This document shows, piece after piece, positions 1 to 8,314 of a stretch of DNA of 48,652 nucleotides; position 1 is the stretch's first letter; every line of letters starts with the position of its first letter. Source of the stretch: Oscillospiraceae bacterium (GTDB lineage Bacteria > Bacillota > Clostridia > Oscillospirales > Oscillospiraceae); the NCBI GenBank assembly GCA_020025275.1, contig JAHHSI010000017.1:1-48652 (forward strand). Reading direction: 5' to 3'. The notes beneath the pieces were generated by a model that was given only the letters and a program-made list of their open reading frames with translations, searched no databases and was not told the origin of the DNA. The translations under genes were made by a program, and so were the position numbers.

Positions 1-2
1 CC

Positions 3-224
3 TATCTCCGTAAAATGGCCATTGACGGATATATCATCTATACCGATACCAACGACATAAAACAGATGAACAAACAGCTTTCTGCCATCAGCCGGAATAT
101 CAACCAGATCGCCAAGAGGATCAATGCCGGTGGCCCTGCCTATCAAGCGGACATGGAGGAGATCCGGGAAAGGTTGGAGGAAATATGGCAATTACAAAGA
201 CGCATCCTATTAAGTCAACGCTGA
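3..224 (+). CDS. MobC-like mobilisation protein, C-terminal part (5' end outside window)
   Basis: The frame is open from the first bases of the window (Y-L-R-K precedes the first Met at 15), so the gene starts upstream. The visible part has the look of a relaxosome accessory protein of the MobC type: MAIDGYII, then a helical segment with SAISRNINQIAKRINAGG, then an acidic coiled end. Proteins of this family help the relaxase bind and open oriT. Its end overlaps the start of the relaxase gene by about 40 bases in another frame, the usual arrangement for mobC-relaxase pairs in Clostridia elements. The family call rests on this motif and on context. Confidence 0.7.
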   Translation, partial: YLRKMAIDGYIIYTDTNDIKQMNKQLSAISRNINQIAKRINAGGPAYQADMEEIRERLEEIWQLQRRILLSQR

Positions 225-1528
225 AAGCAGCTATTGATTATATCTGTAACCCTGAAAAGACGGATAGCCAACTACTGGTGTCCTCCTTCGGCTGCGCTGC
301 CGAAACCGCAGATATAGAATTCGCTTGGACCCGTCGTCATTCCATCGATAAGGGTACGAACCTGGGACGCCACCTGATTCAGGCATTTGAGCCTGGGGAG
401 GTCTCCGCCCAGGAAGCCCACGAAATAGGCATGGAGCTTGCTGAAAAAATATTGGGTGGCAAGTACGAGTTTGTACTTACCACCCATATTGACAAAGATC
501 ATATTCATAACCATCTGATTTTCAATGCAGTCAGCTTTCAGGATCACAAGCACTACCATTCCAACAAACGCAGCTATCACGAAATCCGCAGGATCAGCGA
601 CCGCATATGTAAAGAGCATGGCTTATCCGTCATCATCCCGGGCAAAGAGAAGGGCAAGAGCCACATTGAGCATCAAGCCGCGCAGTCCGGCACCAGCTAT
701 AAGGCGAAGTTGAAAGCTGCCATTGACCGTCTGATTCCCACGTCCACCAGTCTGGAAGATTTGCTTTTCCGTTTACAGCGTGAAGGCTACGAGATAAAGC
801 GTGGAAAGTATATCTCTGCCAGAGCATCCAATCAAGAGCGATTTACCCGCATGAAAACCCTGGGCATGGACTATACAGAAGAAGCCATTGTTGCCCGGAT
901 TGCCGGAGCCTCCCGCCCATCCAAACAGCCAAAGCAGCGTGATAATAGAGTCAGTCTGCTTATCGATATTCAGAACAACATCAAGGCCCGGCAAAGTGCC
1001 GGTTACCACCATTGGGCAACTATTGAAAATCTGAAACGCGCTGCTGCTACAATGAACTTCATCACAGAACACGAAATCAGCAGCTATGAGGAATTAATGG
1101 AGCGATGCGATGCTGCATCCGCCGCCACCTTCAGGACAAAGGCAGCACTCCGGGATATCGAGCAAAAAATCTCTGACCTAACTGTTCTTTCAAAGCACAT
1201 TACTACATATCGGGAGCTGAAACCAATCTATGACCGATATAAGGCGGCATCCGATAAGGAGAAATTCTTGCGAGGCTTTGAGAGCGAGATCATTTTGTTT
1301 GAAGCGGCCGCTAGAGCTATCCAAGCCGCAGGACTCAGCAAGCTCCCCTCCCATGAAAAGTTGAAAAGCGAAATGGAGGAATTGACCGCCCGCAGAATTG
1401 CCCTGCACTCGGAATACAAAAAAGCACAGAAGGAAGAACGAGAATACGATACCCTCCGGCAAAATGTGAATACCCTGCTAGACAATCCCCTCAATAAAGA
1501 AAAAGAAAAAGCTATGGAATTACTATGA
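185..1528 (+). CDS. MobP-type relaxase / mobilisation nuclease
   Basis: A 447-aa protein that should nick oriT and stay covalently bound to the DNA during conjugal mobilisation. The relaxase fold shows GRHLIQAF at residues 61-68 and the metal-binding three-His motif HIDKDHIHNH at 101-110, followed by LIFNAVSF. The N-terminal region MAITKTHPIKSTLKAAIDYI is typical of this family. The C-terminal half (about 280-447) is charged and coiled-coil-like. It overlaps the upstream MobC-like gene. No conjugation (type IV secretion) genes are visible, so the source element is probably mobilisable rather than self-transmissible, or is cut by the window edge. Confidence 0.88.
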   Translation: MAITKTHPIKSTLKAAIDYICNPEKTDSQLLVSSFGCAAETADIEFAWTRRHSIDKGTNLGRHLIQAFEPGEVSAQEAHEIGMELAEKILGGKYEFVLTTHIDKDHIHNHLIFNAVSFQDHKHYHSNKRSYHEIRRISDRICKEHGLSVIIPGKEKGKSHIEHQAAQSGTSYKAKLKAAIDRLIPTSTSLEDLLFRLQREGYEIKRGKYISARASNQERFTRMKTLGMDYTEEAIVARIAGASRPSKQPKQRDNRVSLLIDIQNNIKARQSAGYHHWATIENLKRAAATMNFITEHEISSYEELMERCDAASAATFRTKAALRDIEQKISDLTVLSKHITTYRELKPIYDRYKAASDKEKFLRGFESEIILFEAAARAIQAAGLSKLPSHEKLKSEMEELTARRIALHSEYKKAQKEEREYDTLRQNVNTLLDNPLNKEKEKAMELL

Positions 1529-1825
1529 GCCCTCAAAAGAAATAGATAATGGGTATTTCACTGATTCAAGATTTCATCTGCACCTCCTCCTGCATAGATC
1601 ATACAGAATATACCATCCTGTTACAAAATCGCTTAACCACAACAACCAAGCCCAGCTATGTAATCTTTAATCATTTGGTTATACTCCCAATTGACCAATT
1701 AACGACGAAACTAATCGATAGCGTATAATTAAGTTCGAAAAAGTGAATCAGAAATAGACAAGCCACTAGGGGCTCCTGTAGAATGATAGTTGTCAAGAAA
1801 ATCATTTCACAAAGGAGAGACCCTA
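1529..1825. other. Intergenic stretch between relaxase and IS remnant
   Basis: No gene is seen. The last 100 bases probably belong to the left part of the IS256-type remnant: they hold a GTATAATTAAG promoter-like stretch near 1722 and GTTGTCAAGAAAA near 1789, which resembles the TGTCAAGRGTT core of the other IS end in this window. No oriT could be assigned. Confidence 0.4.
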
Positions 1826-2375
1826 ATGGCTCACAAAAAGAATAACACAAATCTCACAGAATTGCTACTGCAATGTGTCACGCAGCCAGACCCTATGCTT
1901 TGTATGCTGGAATGGCTCTGTACGCAGCTCATGGAGGCCGAGGTGGATCAGCAGCTGGGTGTAGAGAAAAGTCAGCGCACGGACGGAAGGAGCGGCTACC
2001 GCAGTGGATACCGCCCCCGTCGCCTGGATACCCGGATGGGAACGATGTACCTCATGGTTCCCAAAGTGCGGCAGGGCGGTTATATCCCCTTCTTTGTCAC
2101 GGAACGCAAGCGGAGCGAAGCAGCACTCATTCAGGTTGTCCAGGAGGCCTTTGTTCAAGGCGTATCTACCCGGAAGATGGAGAAGCTGGCACAGAGCCTC
2201 GGCATTGAAAATCTGTCCAGAAGCCAGGTCAGTGAGATGACGAAAGGGCTCAATGAACAGGTCAATGAGTTTCGGAATCGGCCTCTTTAGCCAGGAATCC
2301 ATTGAGGCAACGCTGCTCATTGCAGCTTAACTTTATTTTTCAGGAACCCTTTTTGCGAACATCCCTTGACACGGC
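1780..2375 (+). mobile_element. Internally deleted IS256-family element
   Basis: The transposase fragment is followed at about 2350-2371 by TTTTTGCGAACATCCCTTGACA. This resembles the reverse complement of the terminal TACTGTCAAGAGTTATGCGCAAA of the second element at 3317. The left boundary is uncertain. Length is about 0.6 kb against the usual 1.2-1.5 kb. Confidence 0.5.
1826..2290 (+). pseudogene. IS256-family transposase, N-terminal fragment
   Basis: Starting at ATG 1826 after AAAGGAGAG, the product is about 154 aa and matches the N-terminal third of an IS256-family (Mutator-like) transposase: MEAEVDQQLGVEK, then RSGYRSGYRPRRLDTRMGTMYLMVPKV, then the HTH-containing part ending NEFRNRPL. 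It stops exactly where complete family members go on into the first catalytic Asp region (family length about 390-400 aa). All three DDE residues are therefore missing and the copy cannot transpose. About 80 bases later comes a sequence like an IS end, so most of the 3' part seems to have been deleted. Confidence 0.8.
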
Positions 2376-2468
2376 CTATATACTTATTGATGTTTATATG
2401 GTACAATTAATATAAAATTTGAATGTGTCACACACAAAAATTTAAAGTTGGGGAAGTGAAAATTTAAA

Positions 2469-3221
2469 ATGCAGAAAAACCGTTTGATGTATTTTCTAAT
2501 AATTACTTTTTTTATTACGGGTACAGCTTGGATTAGCCTTGCCATTCTAACAAAATTAAATGTTATTACATTCACACATCCAATAGGTACCATTTTGCAT
2601 ATTATTGGTGGATTTGGACCAACAATTGCATCATTGTTTTTAATGAGTGAAAAATTAACCCTAAATGCTTTCAAAAAGTTTGTATTTCAATACAAAAGAA
2701 AATCGATGATTTATTTTTGGATACTGTCTGCTATGGCAATAGCTACAATTGGCATTTCGTCTATGGAATTTAATCCAGAATTACCTTTGTATCTAGTCCC
2801 AATTGTCTTTATCCAAGCCGTATTCATATATGGCGGTGAAGAAGAATTAGGATGGCGTGGTATAATGCAACCTAATTTAGAGAATAAATACAATTTTTCA
2901 ATAGCAACAGTCATCACAGGTATAGTTTGGGGAATTTGGCATATTCCACTTTGGTTTGTGGAAGGAACATCTCAACAAAATATGAAATTTTCATTATTCT
3001 TAGTCTTAGCGGTGATCTTGAGTTTTTGGCTCGCTGCAATTTATAAGAAAACACAATGTGTTTTCGCTTGTAGTGTTTTTCACGGACTGATAAACACGCT
3101 TTTATCAGTATTTGTTATTAAACTAAATATAGTATTAATATTAGGACTAGTTGTTATGCTGATATATTCTATATATCTATGGCATAGTGAAAATAATAAA
3201 AATCTTAGATTGTCTGATTAA
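2469..3221 (+). CDS. CPBP family intramembrane glutamic endopeptidase (Abi/CAAX-like)
   Basis: A 250-aa polytopic membrane protein. The CPBP signature is present: EELGWR at residues 125-130 (EExxxR), a second motif WGIWHIPLW with H158, and VFHGLINTL near 205. Members include CAAX-prenyl proteases and bacteriocin self-immunity proteins (SkkI/PlnI type). About seven membrane helices are evident. The gene is strikingly AT-rich compared with everything to the right and sits between two broken IS256 copies, so it was probably acquired from a low-GC Firmicute. Its job here is unknown; immunity against a peptide is one option, suggested only by family habit. Confidence 0.85.
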   Translation: MQKNRLMYFLIITFFITGTAWISLAILTKLNVITFTHPIGTILHIIGGFGPTIASLFLMSEKLTLNAFKKFVFQYKRKSMIYFWILSAMAIATIGISSMEFNPELPLYLVPIVFIQAVFIYGGEEELGWRGIMQPNLENKYNFSIATVITGIVWGIWHIPLWFVEGTSQQNMKFSLFLVLAVILSFWLAAIYKKTQCVFACSVFHGLINTLLSVFVIKLNIVLILGLVVMLIYSIYLWHSENNKNLRLSD

Positions 3222-3316
3222 AATAATAAGTCATCTGACTGGATTCGCGCAATACAGAGGGCTTATTTTACTTTGAATCTTTTCTTTTTAGCTGAAACAA
3301 TTTTTATCAAAACATC

Positions 3317-4447
3317 GGTACTGTCAAGAGTTATGCGCAAATTGGTTTGCAGACCTCTGAGTAGACGAGGTCAGCCGGCAACAGAGATGTCCTCATAGGC
3401 CGACTCTAAGTGCTTCATATTCATGTACTTTTTGTTACCCCACTGAGTTCCGGCAACATGGCGAAGTCTGGCGCATACCAGCATCAGTGCGGAGTTGCCA
3501 TCCGGGAAAGTCCCAACGACCCTTGTGCGGCGTCGGATCTCCCGGTTCAACCGCTCAATGACATTGTTGGTGCGGATTCTAGTCCAGTGCTCGAACGGGA
3601 AATCACAGTAAGTTAGCGTTTCTTCTACGCTGTCCTCAATCTTCTTGGCGGCTTCCTTGAGCTTCATGGCACGTAGTTCTTCCACCACGGCCTTGGCCTT
3701 TTCTCGGGATGCTTTCTTGCTCTCCTGAGCATGGATCGCCTTGAGCATTTTGGCAACCAGCTTCACCTTGGACTTAGGCACAACGGAGAATACATTGCGA
3801 TAAAAGTGAACGGTGCAGCGCTGGTACTTAGCCTCAGGAAAGACCTCTCCCACGGCTTCCAGCATACCCATGCACTTATCTCCAACAATGAGTTTCACTC
3901 CGTTCAGACCTCGGCCACGCAGCCACTGGAAAAAGTTTGTCCAGCTTGCTTTGTCTTCTTTGAAGCCCTCGGCAGCACCTAATACCTCACGGTAGCCGTC
4001 CTCATTGACTGCAATTGCAACCAAGATCGCCACATTTTCGTATTCGCCGCCCCAGTTTCGGCGCAGATAGATACCATCCACATAGACATAGGGGTATTTA
4101 CCGCCCTGCAAAGGCCGGTTGCGCCATTCCTCGATGTGGACATATGCTTTCTTATTCAACTCGCTAATCGTGGCAGGAGATACCTTACTGCCCCACAGAG
4201 CCTCTGTAATATCTTCTACCCGGCGCACGGATACACCGGCCAGATACATCTCAATGAGCGCTTCTTCGACGCTACTTTCACGACGGCGATACCGTTCAAT
4301 GATCGCTGTTTCAAACGGTAATCCCTTCAGCCTGGGCATGTGCAGAGTAACATCTCCGGATGTGGTAGTATGGTGTGTGGTAACTTCATTCTACAAGATA
4401 TCTGCAAACCATGTCTCTTTATTTGCGCAACTTATTGTACAATATCT
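3317..4447 (-). mobile_element. IS256-family element, second copy, near full length
   Basis: The right-hand transposase end carries GGTACTGTCAAGAGTTATG then CGCAAATTGGTTTGCAGA from 3317. The other end, read on the minus strand from about 4447, gives GATATTGTACAATAAGTTGC then GCAAATA, with GGTTTGCAGA again a little further in. These form imperfect terminal inverted repeats with a second matching inner block (GGTTTGCAGA at 3344 and its complement TCTGCAAACC at 4401). Transcription of this copy converges on the first copy, with the CPBP gene between. Confidence 0.65.
3371..4339 (-). pseudogene. IS256-family transposase, N-terminally truncated
   Basis: A 322-aa frame covering the catalytic part of an IS256-family transposase. 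The DDE residues appear intact: D88 in YVYVDGIYL, D154 in LIVGDKCMG, and E262 in NNVIERLNRE. Translation can be followed upstream of the first Met (TTTSGDVTLH precedes MPRLKGLPFE), but an in-frame TAG lies about 20 codons before it, and the N-terminal 60-80 residues of normal members, which help bind DNA, are absent. Probably inactive, although an internal start could still give a truncated protein. Confidence 0.8.
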
Positions 4448-5079
4448 CGGAATGATTTGATTGGGTACATACGTGATGATCCCGAAGCTATAGCAAATCT
4501 TTCCACGAGGGAGATACAACTTTAAAATACACCTCTGATCATAAAAGCAAGTCAGACAAACAGGAGCGACGAAAAAAATATAGCAGACCTTCTTCCATTT
4601 CCGTCAACGTGCGCAGTTCGTTCTAAAGAGGAAAATACAAGGTCACCCCCATACAGCAGTCATCGCCCTCCTCAAACAACGCCGGCCCGCAATTTTGCAG
4701 CTGTGTAATGGATGACAGACACTTCAAATCCTCCTAAAAACGACATCCCCAGATGCCCGCAATTGCCCCATTTTCCGGCAAGAAAGCCCAAACACATGAA
4801 CTGATATAGCCCCAGTGCAGAGCGCATCACATTTCAGACAAGCATAAACCGAGAGAAAAGAAATTTTCTCTCGGTTTATTGATTTCAGATTGGTCCGCCC
4901 CCTTTTCTTCGCTTCGGAAACAGATCGTTCTTGTATTCAGATGCAGGAAAATACGTGATCCTCACGGATCGTCTTGCAGAAAATCTCCACCAGAAACAGG
5001 AAACGGTCACGGCGATTTCCTGCTCTGCTGCTCGGCAGTGCATGGACAATGACCGTCCGCCCGGCTTTTCCGGATGAGT
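4448..5079. other. Intergenic region between IS element and RiPP locus
   Basis: No convincing gene. It holds the closing hairpin of the RiPP operon at 4844-4879. A 34-codon minus-strand frame at 4727-4623 starts with TTG after AGGAGG and has a LFEEGD...VTLYFPL-like end. It could be a decayed kinase C-terminus, but an in-frame stop precedes it. Confidence 0.4.
4844..4879 (-). terminator. Perfect 16-bp hairpin closing the RiPP operon
   Basis: Arms 4844-4859 and 4864-4879 are exact reverse complements (ATAAACCGAGAGAAAA and its complement) with a 4-base loop. The stem ends in A/T runs, so on the minus strand it works as a rho-independent terminator 200 bases after the exporter permease gene. Confidence 0.75.
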
Positions 5080-6276
5080 TCATGCCTTGCGGAGCGTTCT
5101 GAACAGGGCGGGCAGCTTGGGCGCATTGCCGTAGCGCAGGACGCCGGTGCGGTAAATCTTTGCCGAAAGAACGCCTGAGCCGAGGATGGAGAGGAGCTGT
5201 ACTCCAACGGAGACAAGAACCTCCCACGAAGCTACCTGCGACATGGCCAATCTCGCAAAAATAGCCATCGGGGCCGTGAAGGGCACATAGGAGCAGATTT
5301 TCATAAGCACTGTATCTACGCTGCCGCTCAGCATAGAGAACATGACCACAAAAAACGAGATGACAAACAGCAGCGTGACGGGCATGGAGGCAGGGCTGAT
5401 GTCCTCCATACGTGAGACGGTAGAGCCGATGGCCCCGTAAAGGAACGCATAGAAAAAGAACCCCAGCACGAAGAACAGCAGCATGAAGCCGAAGAGTTCA
5501 ACGGGCATATCGAAGATGGCTTGCATGATCTCATTCCCGCCCCAGAAATCCGCATTAAGGTGGTAGAAGAGCAGGGCAGCGCCAAAAACGGCCACCATCT
5601 GCACAAGGCCTGCCACGCAGGCGGCGATGACCTTTCCGAACATCATTGCGTTGGGCGTGGCACTGGTGATGAGCAGTTCCATGGCCCGGGAACTCTTCTC
5701 CGCTGCAACACGGGTGGCGATCAACTGTCCATAGACCGCAATGACGATATAAAGAGCGAAGATCATCACATAGGTATAGAAGAAATTCTGCCCCTGATCC
5801 TGCCCCAGACACTCAGTCCTGCCTTCCACGGGGGCCGAGAGGATCCCGGCGGCGGTATCGGGGGACATCCCGCCGGCCACCATGGCACTCAGGCGATAGC
5901 TGCTGCGCAGCACCTCCTCAGCCACCGTAGTATTGACGTCGTACATGGAGCGGTTGAGCACATAGTAGGTATAGGCAGTGGGTCCCTCGATCCGGAAGGC
6001 ACAGGCGGCCTCGCCGGAGGCGACCTTTTCCTGGACCTTCTCCGCCGCTTCCACCCGGTAATCCGGGAAGGCAGCGGCAAACACGTCGGCCTCTGCCCCC
6101 TCCACCAGCATCAAAGGGCGCTCCGCCGTCTCGTCGCTCTCCAACGCAGCGGTAAAACGTGGAAAAAACATGGTAAGCGCCAGCACGGCCACCAACAGCA
6201 CCGTAACACCTACGAAGCCTCGATTTTTCATAAAACCGGCAAGTTCAAATCGCAGGACCTCTTTAAACTGTCTCAT
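5080..6276 (-). CDS. ABC-2 type exporter permease (NatB/YydJ-like)
   Basis: A 398-aa membrane protein. The N-terminal helix (residues about 22-42) is followed by a large extracytoplasmic domain (about 45-175) and then five or six helices, the layout of ABC2_membrane_3 / NatB permeases. EKSSRAMELLITSATP near 193-208 is the coupling segment common to this family. It overlaps the ATPase gene by 14 bases, so the two make one transporter. As the last gene of the RiPP operon it most likely exports the mature peptide or gives efflux-based immunity; sodium efflux as in NatAB is an alternative the context does not favour. Confidence 0.85.
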   Translation of the reverse strand: MRQFKEVLRFELAGFMKNRGFVGVTVLLVAVLALTMFFPRFTAALESDETAERPLMLVEGAEADVFAAAFPDYRVEAAEKVQEKVASGEAACAFRIEGPTAYTYYVLNRSMYDVNTTVAEEVLRSSYRLSAMVAGGMSPDTAAGILSAPVEGRTECLGQDQGQNFFYTYVMIFALYIVIAVYGQLIATRVAAEKSSRAMELLITSATPNAMMFGKVIAACVAGLVQMVAVFGAALLFYHLNADFWGGNEIMQAIFDMPVELFGFMLLFFVLGFFFYAFLYGAIGSTVSRMEDISPASMPVTLLFVISFFVVMFSMLSGSVDTVLMKICSYVPFTAPMAIFARLAMSQVASWEVLVSVGVQLLSILGSGVLSAKIYRTGVLRYGNAPKLPALFRTLRKA

Positions 6277-7162
6277 GCCGCTCCTCCTTCCCCGTGTATT
6301 CTACAAAGATGTCGTTGAGAGAAGGTTCATAGACCTTCACTTCATCCAATTCATAGCGCCGGGACAACGCCTGCATGACCCGCCCCTTGTCATCGGGAGA
6401 GGAAAGGTGCAGCAGAACCCCTCCGTCTGCCAGAGCGGTCCCGCCCCATTCTTCGCTGATCTTAGCGCACTCCGGAGAGCGGACCAGCAGCCGGTCACGG
6501 GGATAACTGCGGCGGATGGCACGGAGCTCCCCGCTGAGGACAAGCGAACCTCCGTTCAAAATGGCAATATGGTCGCAGAATTCCTCGATGTAGTTCATCT
6601 GGTGACTGGAAAAGAACACCAGCTTCCCTTGTTCGATGGTTTCACACACCACGTCCTTGAGGAGCTTGGCGTTCACCGGATCAAGACCGGAGAAGGGCTC
6701 ATCGAGGATCACCACATCCGGATCGTGGGCGATGGCGGTGATGAGTTGGATTTTCTGCTGGTTCCCCTTGGAGAGTGTATCCAGACGCTTGTCTGCATAC
6801 GCCTCCATGTCGAGACGGCGCAGCCATCGCCGCACCGATCGCACCGCCTCGCTCCGGGGCATCCCCCGGAGCACGGCAAAGTAAACCAGCTGGTCGAGGA
6901 CCTGCCTTTTGGGATATAGGCCCCGCTCCTCCGGCAGATAGCCGAAACGGATCTTCTCATAGTCGATGGGCTTGCCATCCAGCAGTACCCGACCGCTGTC
7001 GGGGCAGAATACGTTCATCAGGATACGGATGGTGGTGGTCTTTCCGGCGCCGTTGCGGCCCAGCAGGCCGAAGGCTCTGCCGCTCTCCGCCGTCAGGGAG
7101 ATCCCTCTGAGCACCTGCTTGTTGCCGAAGGACTTCCGAACCTCTTCCAGTTCTAATTTCAT
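6263..7162 (-). CDS. ABC transporter ATP-binding protein, exporter type
   Basis: Start chosen at 7162 because TTAGGAGTC lies just upstream and the product then begins MKLELEEVRKSFG; a frame open to 7234 adds 24 residues unlike the family. The 299-aa protein has Walker A GRNGAGKTT (35-43), signature LSKGNQQK (130-137), and Walker B VVILDEP (150-156) followed by the D-loop. The C-terminal 80 residues form the DUF4162-like tail usual in NatA-type ATPases. It pairs with the overlapping permease gene downstream and should power export of the locus product. Confidence 0.92.
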   Translation of the reverse strand: MKLELEEVRKSFGNKQVLRGISLTAESGRAFGLLGRNGAGKTTTIRILMNVFCPDSGRVLLDGKPIDYEKIRFGYLPEERGLYPKRQVLDQLVYFAVLRGMPRSEAVRSVRRWLRRLDMEAYADKRLDTLSKGNQQKIQLITAIAHDPDVVILDEPFSGLDPVNAKLLKDVVCETIEQGKLVFFSSHQMNYIEEFCDHIAILNGGSLVLSGELRAIRRSYPRDRLLVRSPECAKISEEWGGTALADGGVLLHLSSPDDKGRVMQALSRRYELDEVKVYEPSLNDIFVEYTGKEERHETV

Positions 7163-7202
7163 GATATTGACTCCTAACGATTCAGTCTCTGACCGAGCGC
7201 GG

Positions 7203-7358
7203 TCAGCACTTTCCCTTCTTCTTGCCCAGATCACGGAAGGCGACGATGACCAGAATCACCGCCACCACAGCACTGACGGCCAGCAGAAGAGGCTCCTTAA
7301 CAATGAGATTCAGTGCGGTCAGCCCCGCTATGAGAACAATCGGTGTCGCTTTTTTCAT
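7203..7358 (-). CDS. Small membrane protein, 51 aa (possible immunity protein)
   Basis: A short frame between the ABC ATPase and another tiny membrane protein. Translation begins MKKATPIVLIAGLTALNLIV and ends in the charged tail FRDLGKKKGKC. Two hydrophobic stretches (about 6-20 and 25-42) suggest a hairpin of two membrane helices with a cytoplasmic positive tail. Start 7358 is preceded by AAAGGAGTGG. Small two-helix proteins next to bacteriocin exporters are often immunity proteins. That role is inferred from position; no family was recognised. Confidence 0.6.
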   Translation of the reverse strand: MKKATPIVLIAGLTALNLIVKEPLLLAVSAVVAVILVIVAFRDLGKKKGKC

Positions 7359-7379
7359 ATTTTCCACTCCTTTTTTATT

Positions 7380-7547
7380 TTACACCCAGCCGCGCAGAAG
7401 CACAGCCGCCAATGCGGCAAGACTGGTACAGCAGCCCAGCGCACTGATGACCGCCCGGCCTTTTTTCCCCCGACCCAATGCCGCTGCGGCACAGCAGAAC
7501 ATCAGCACGGCCGCTGCGGCAAAGGCAAGAATCGCTGCCACTTTCAT
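7380..7547 (-). CDS. Small membrane protein, 55 aa (possible immunity protein)
   Basis: Start at 7547 is supported by AAGGAGGAGAG directly upstream, and the product begins MKVAAILAFAAAAVLMFCCA. Two hydrophobic helices (about 2-21 and 30-52) are separated by the basic turn GRGKKGR. It ends in LLRGWV. It follows the SDR gene with a 14-base gap and precedes the 51-aa membrane protein, so the pair is co-transcribed with the exporter. No family recognised. Export helper or immunity function is a guess from context. Confidence 0.6.
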   Translation of the reverse strand: MKVAAILAFAAAAVLMFCCAAAALGRGKKGRAVISALGCCTSLAALAAVLLRGWV

Positions 7548-7560
7548 CGGTCTCTCCTCC

Positions 7561-8313
7561 TTACCGGGCGAGATACCCGCCATCCACAGCCAGCGCCTGC
7601 CCGGTGATCATAGACGCCCGGTCGCTGCTGAGAAAGAGAATGGCCTCTGCCACATCCTCCGGCACACAGTAGCGCCCCAGCGGAATGGTCGGAAGATAGG
7701 TCCGCACGATCCCGGGCTTCATGAGCATCTCCCGGTTTTTTTCAGTAAGCATAAAGGTGGGGAGCACGCTGTTGACTCGGATATTGCATTCTGCCCACTC
7801 CAAACACAGCGCCCGACTCAGATTCACAAGCCCGCCCTTGCTGGCACAGTAGGGCGCACGCTTGACATTCCCCACCACCCCGTGCTGCGAGGCCACATTC
7901 ACAATGGCTCCCCCCTCACCCAAAAGCATCCGGCGTCCCATGGCACGGCTCATGAAAAATGCACCGCGAAGATTCACATCCACCACTTCGTCCCAGAGCT
8001 CCGGCGTTACCTCTTCCACCGGAACCAGACGATTGATGCCCGCATTATTGACCAACACGTCAGGACGGATCCCGGCGCGGTCCAGAGAGACGGCAAACGC
8101 TTCGATCTCGTCGGGGTCGGTGACGTCACAGGCCCGTAGCTGCAGCCGCTCCGGCCACTGTGCAGCCAGTGCATTGGCCTCCTCCGCAGCCAGTGCCGCA
8201 GGCAGATCCAGTGCCCAGACAAACCCGCCCTCCCGGAGAAATCGCTCCGCTGTCACACGGCCCAGACAGCCAAGGCCGCCGGTGATCACCACATTTTTCC
8301 CTTCAAATTCCAT
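7561..8313 (-). CDS. Short-chain dehydrogenase/reductase in RiPP locus
   Basis: A 250-aa classical SDR. It has the Rossmann motif TGGLGCLG (11-18), NNAG (89-92) and the catalytic set S142, Y155, K159 in the YxxxK arrangement APYCASKGG. The C-terminus ends in ITGQALAVDGGY as in 3-oxoacyl-reductase-like members. The acidic ALDLP after beta-2 favours NAD over NADP. It follows the aminotransferase with a 1-base gap, so both are made together. In this operon it may reduce a ketone or imine on the peptide or on a small building block; the true substrate cannot be read from the sequence. Confidence 0.88.
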   Translation of the reverse strand: MEFEGKNVVITGGLGCLGRVTAERFLREGGFVWALDLPAALAAEEANALAAQWPERLQLRACDVTDPDEIEAFAVSLDRAGIRPDVLVNNAGINRLVPVEEVTPELWDEVVDVNLRGAFFMSRAMGRRMLLGEGGAIVNVASQHGVVGNVKRAPYCASKGGLVNLSRALCLEWAECNIRVNSVLPTFMLTEKNREMLMKPGIVRTYLPTIPLGRYCVPEDVAEAILFLSSDRASMITGQALAVDGGYLAR

Positions 8314-8314
8314 A

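Noticed and set aside
1780..4447. Active composite transposon made of the two IS256 copies
   Set aside because: Both transposases are truncated, the left copy lacks the catalytic residues, and the copies are clearly not identical.
4623..4727. 34-codon minus-strand frame with LFEEGD...VTLYFPL, like a GHKL kinase end
   Set aside because: It begins with TTG directly after an in-frame stop and lies after the operon terminator; too short and degenerate to call.
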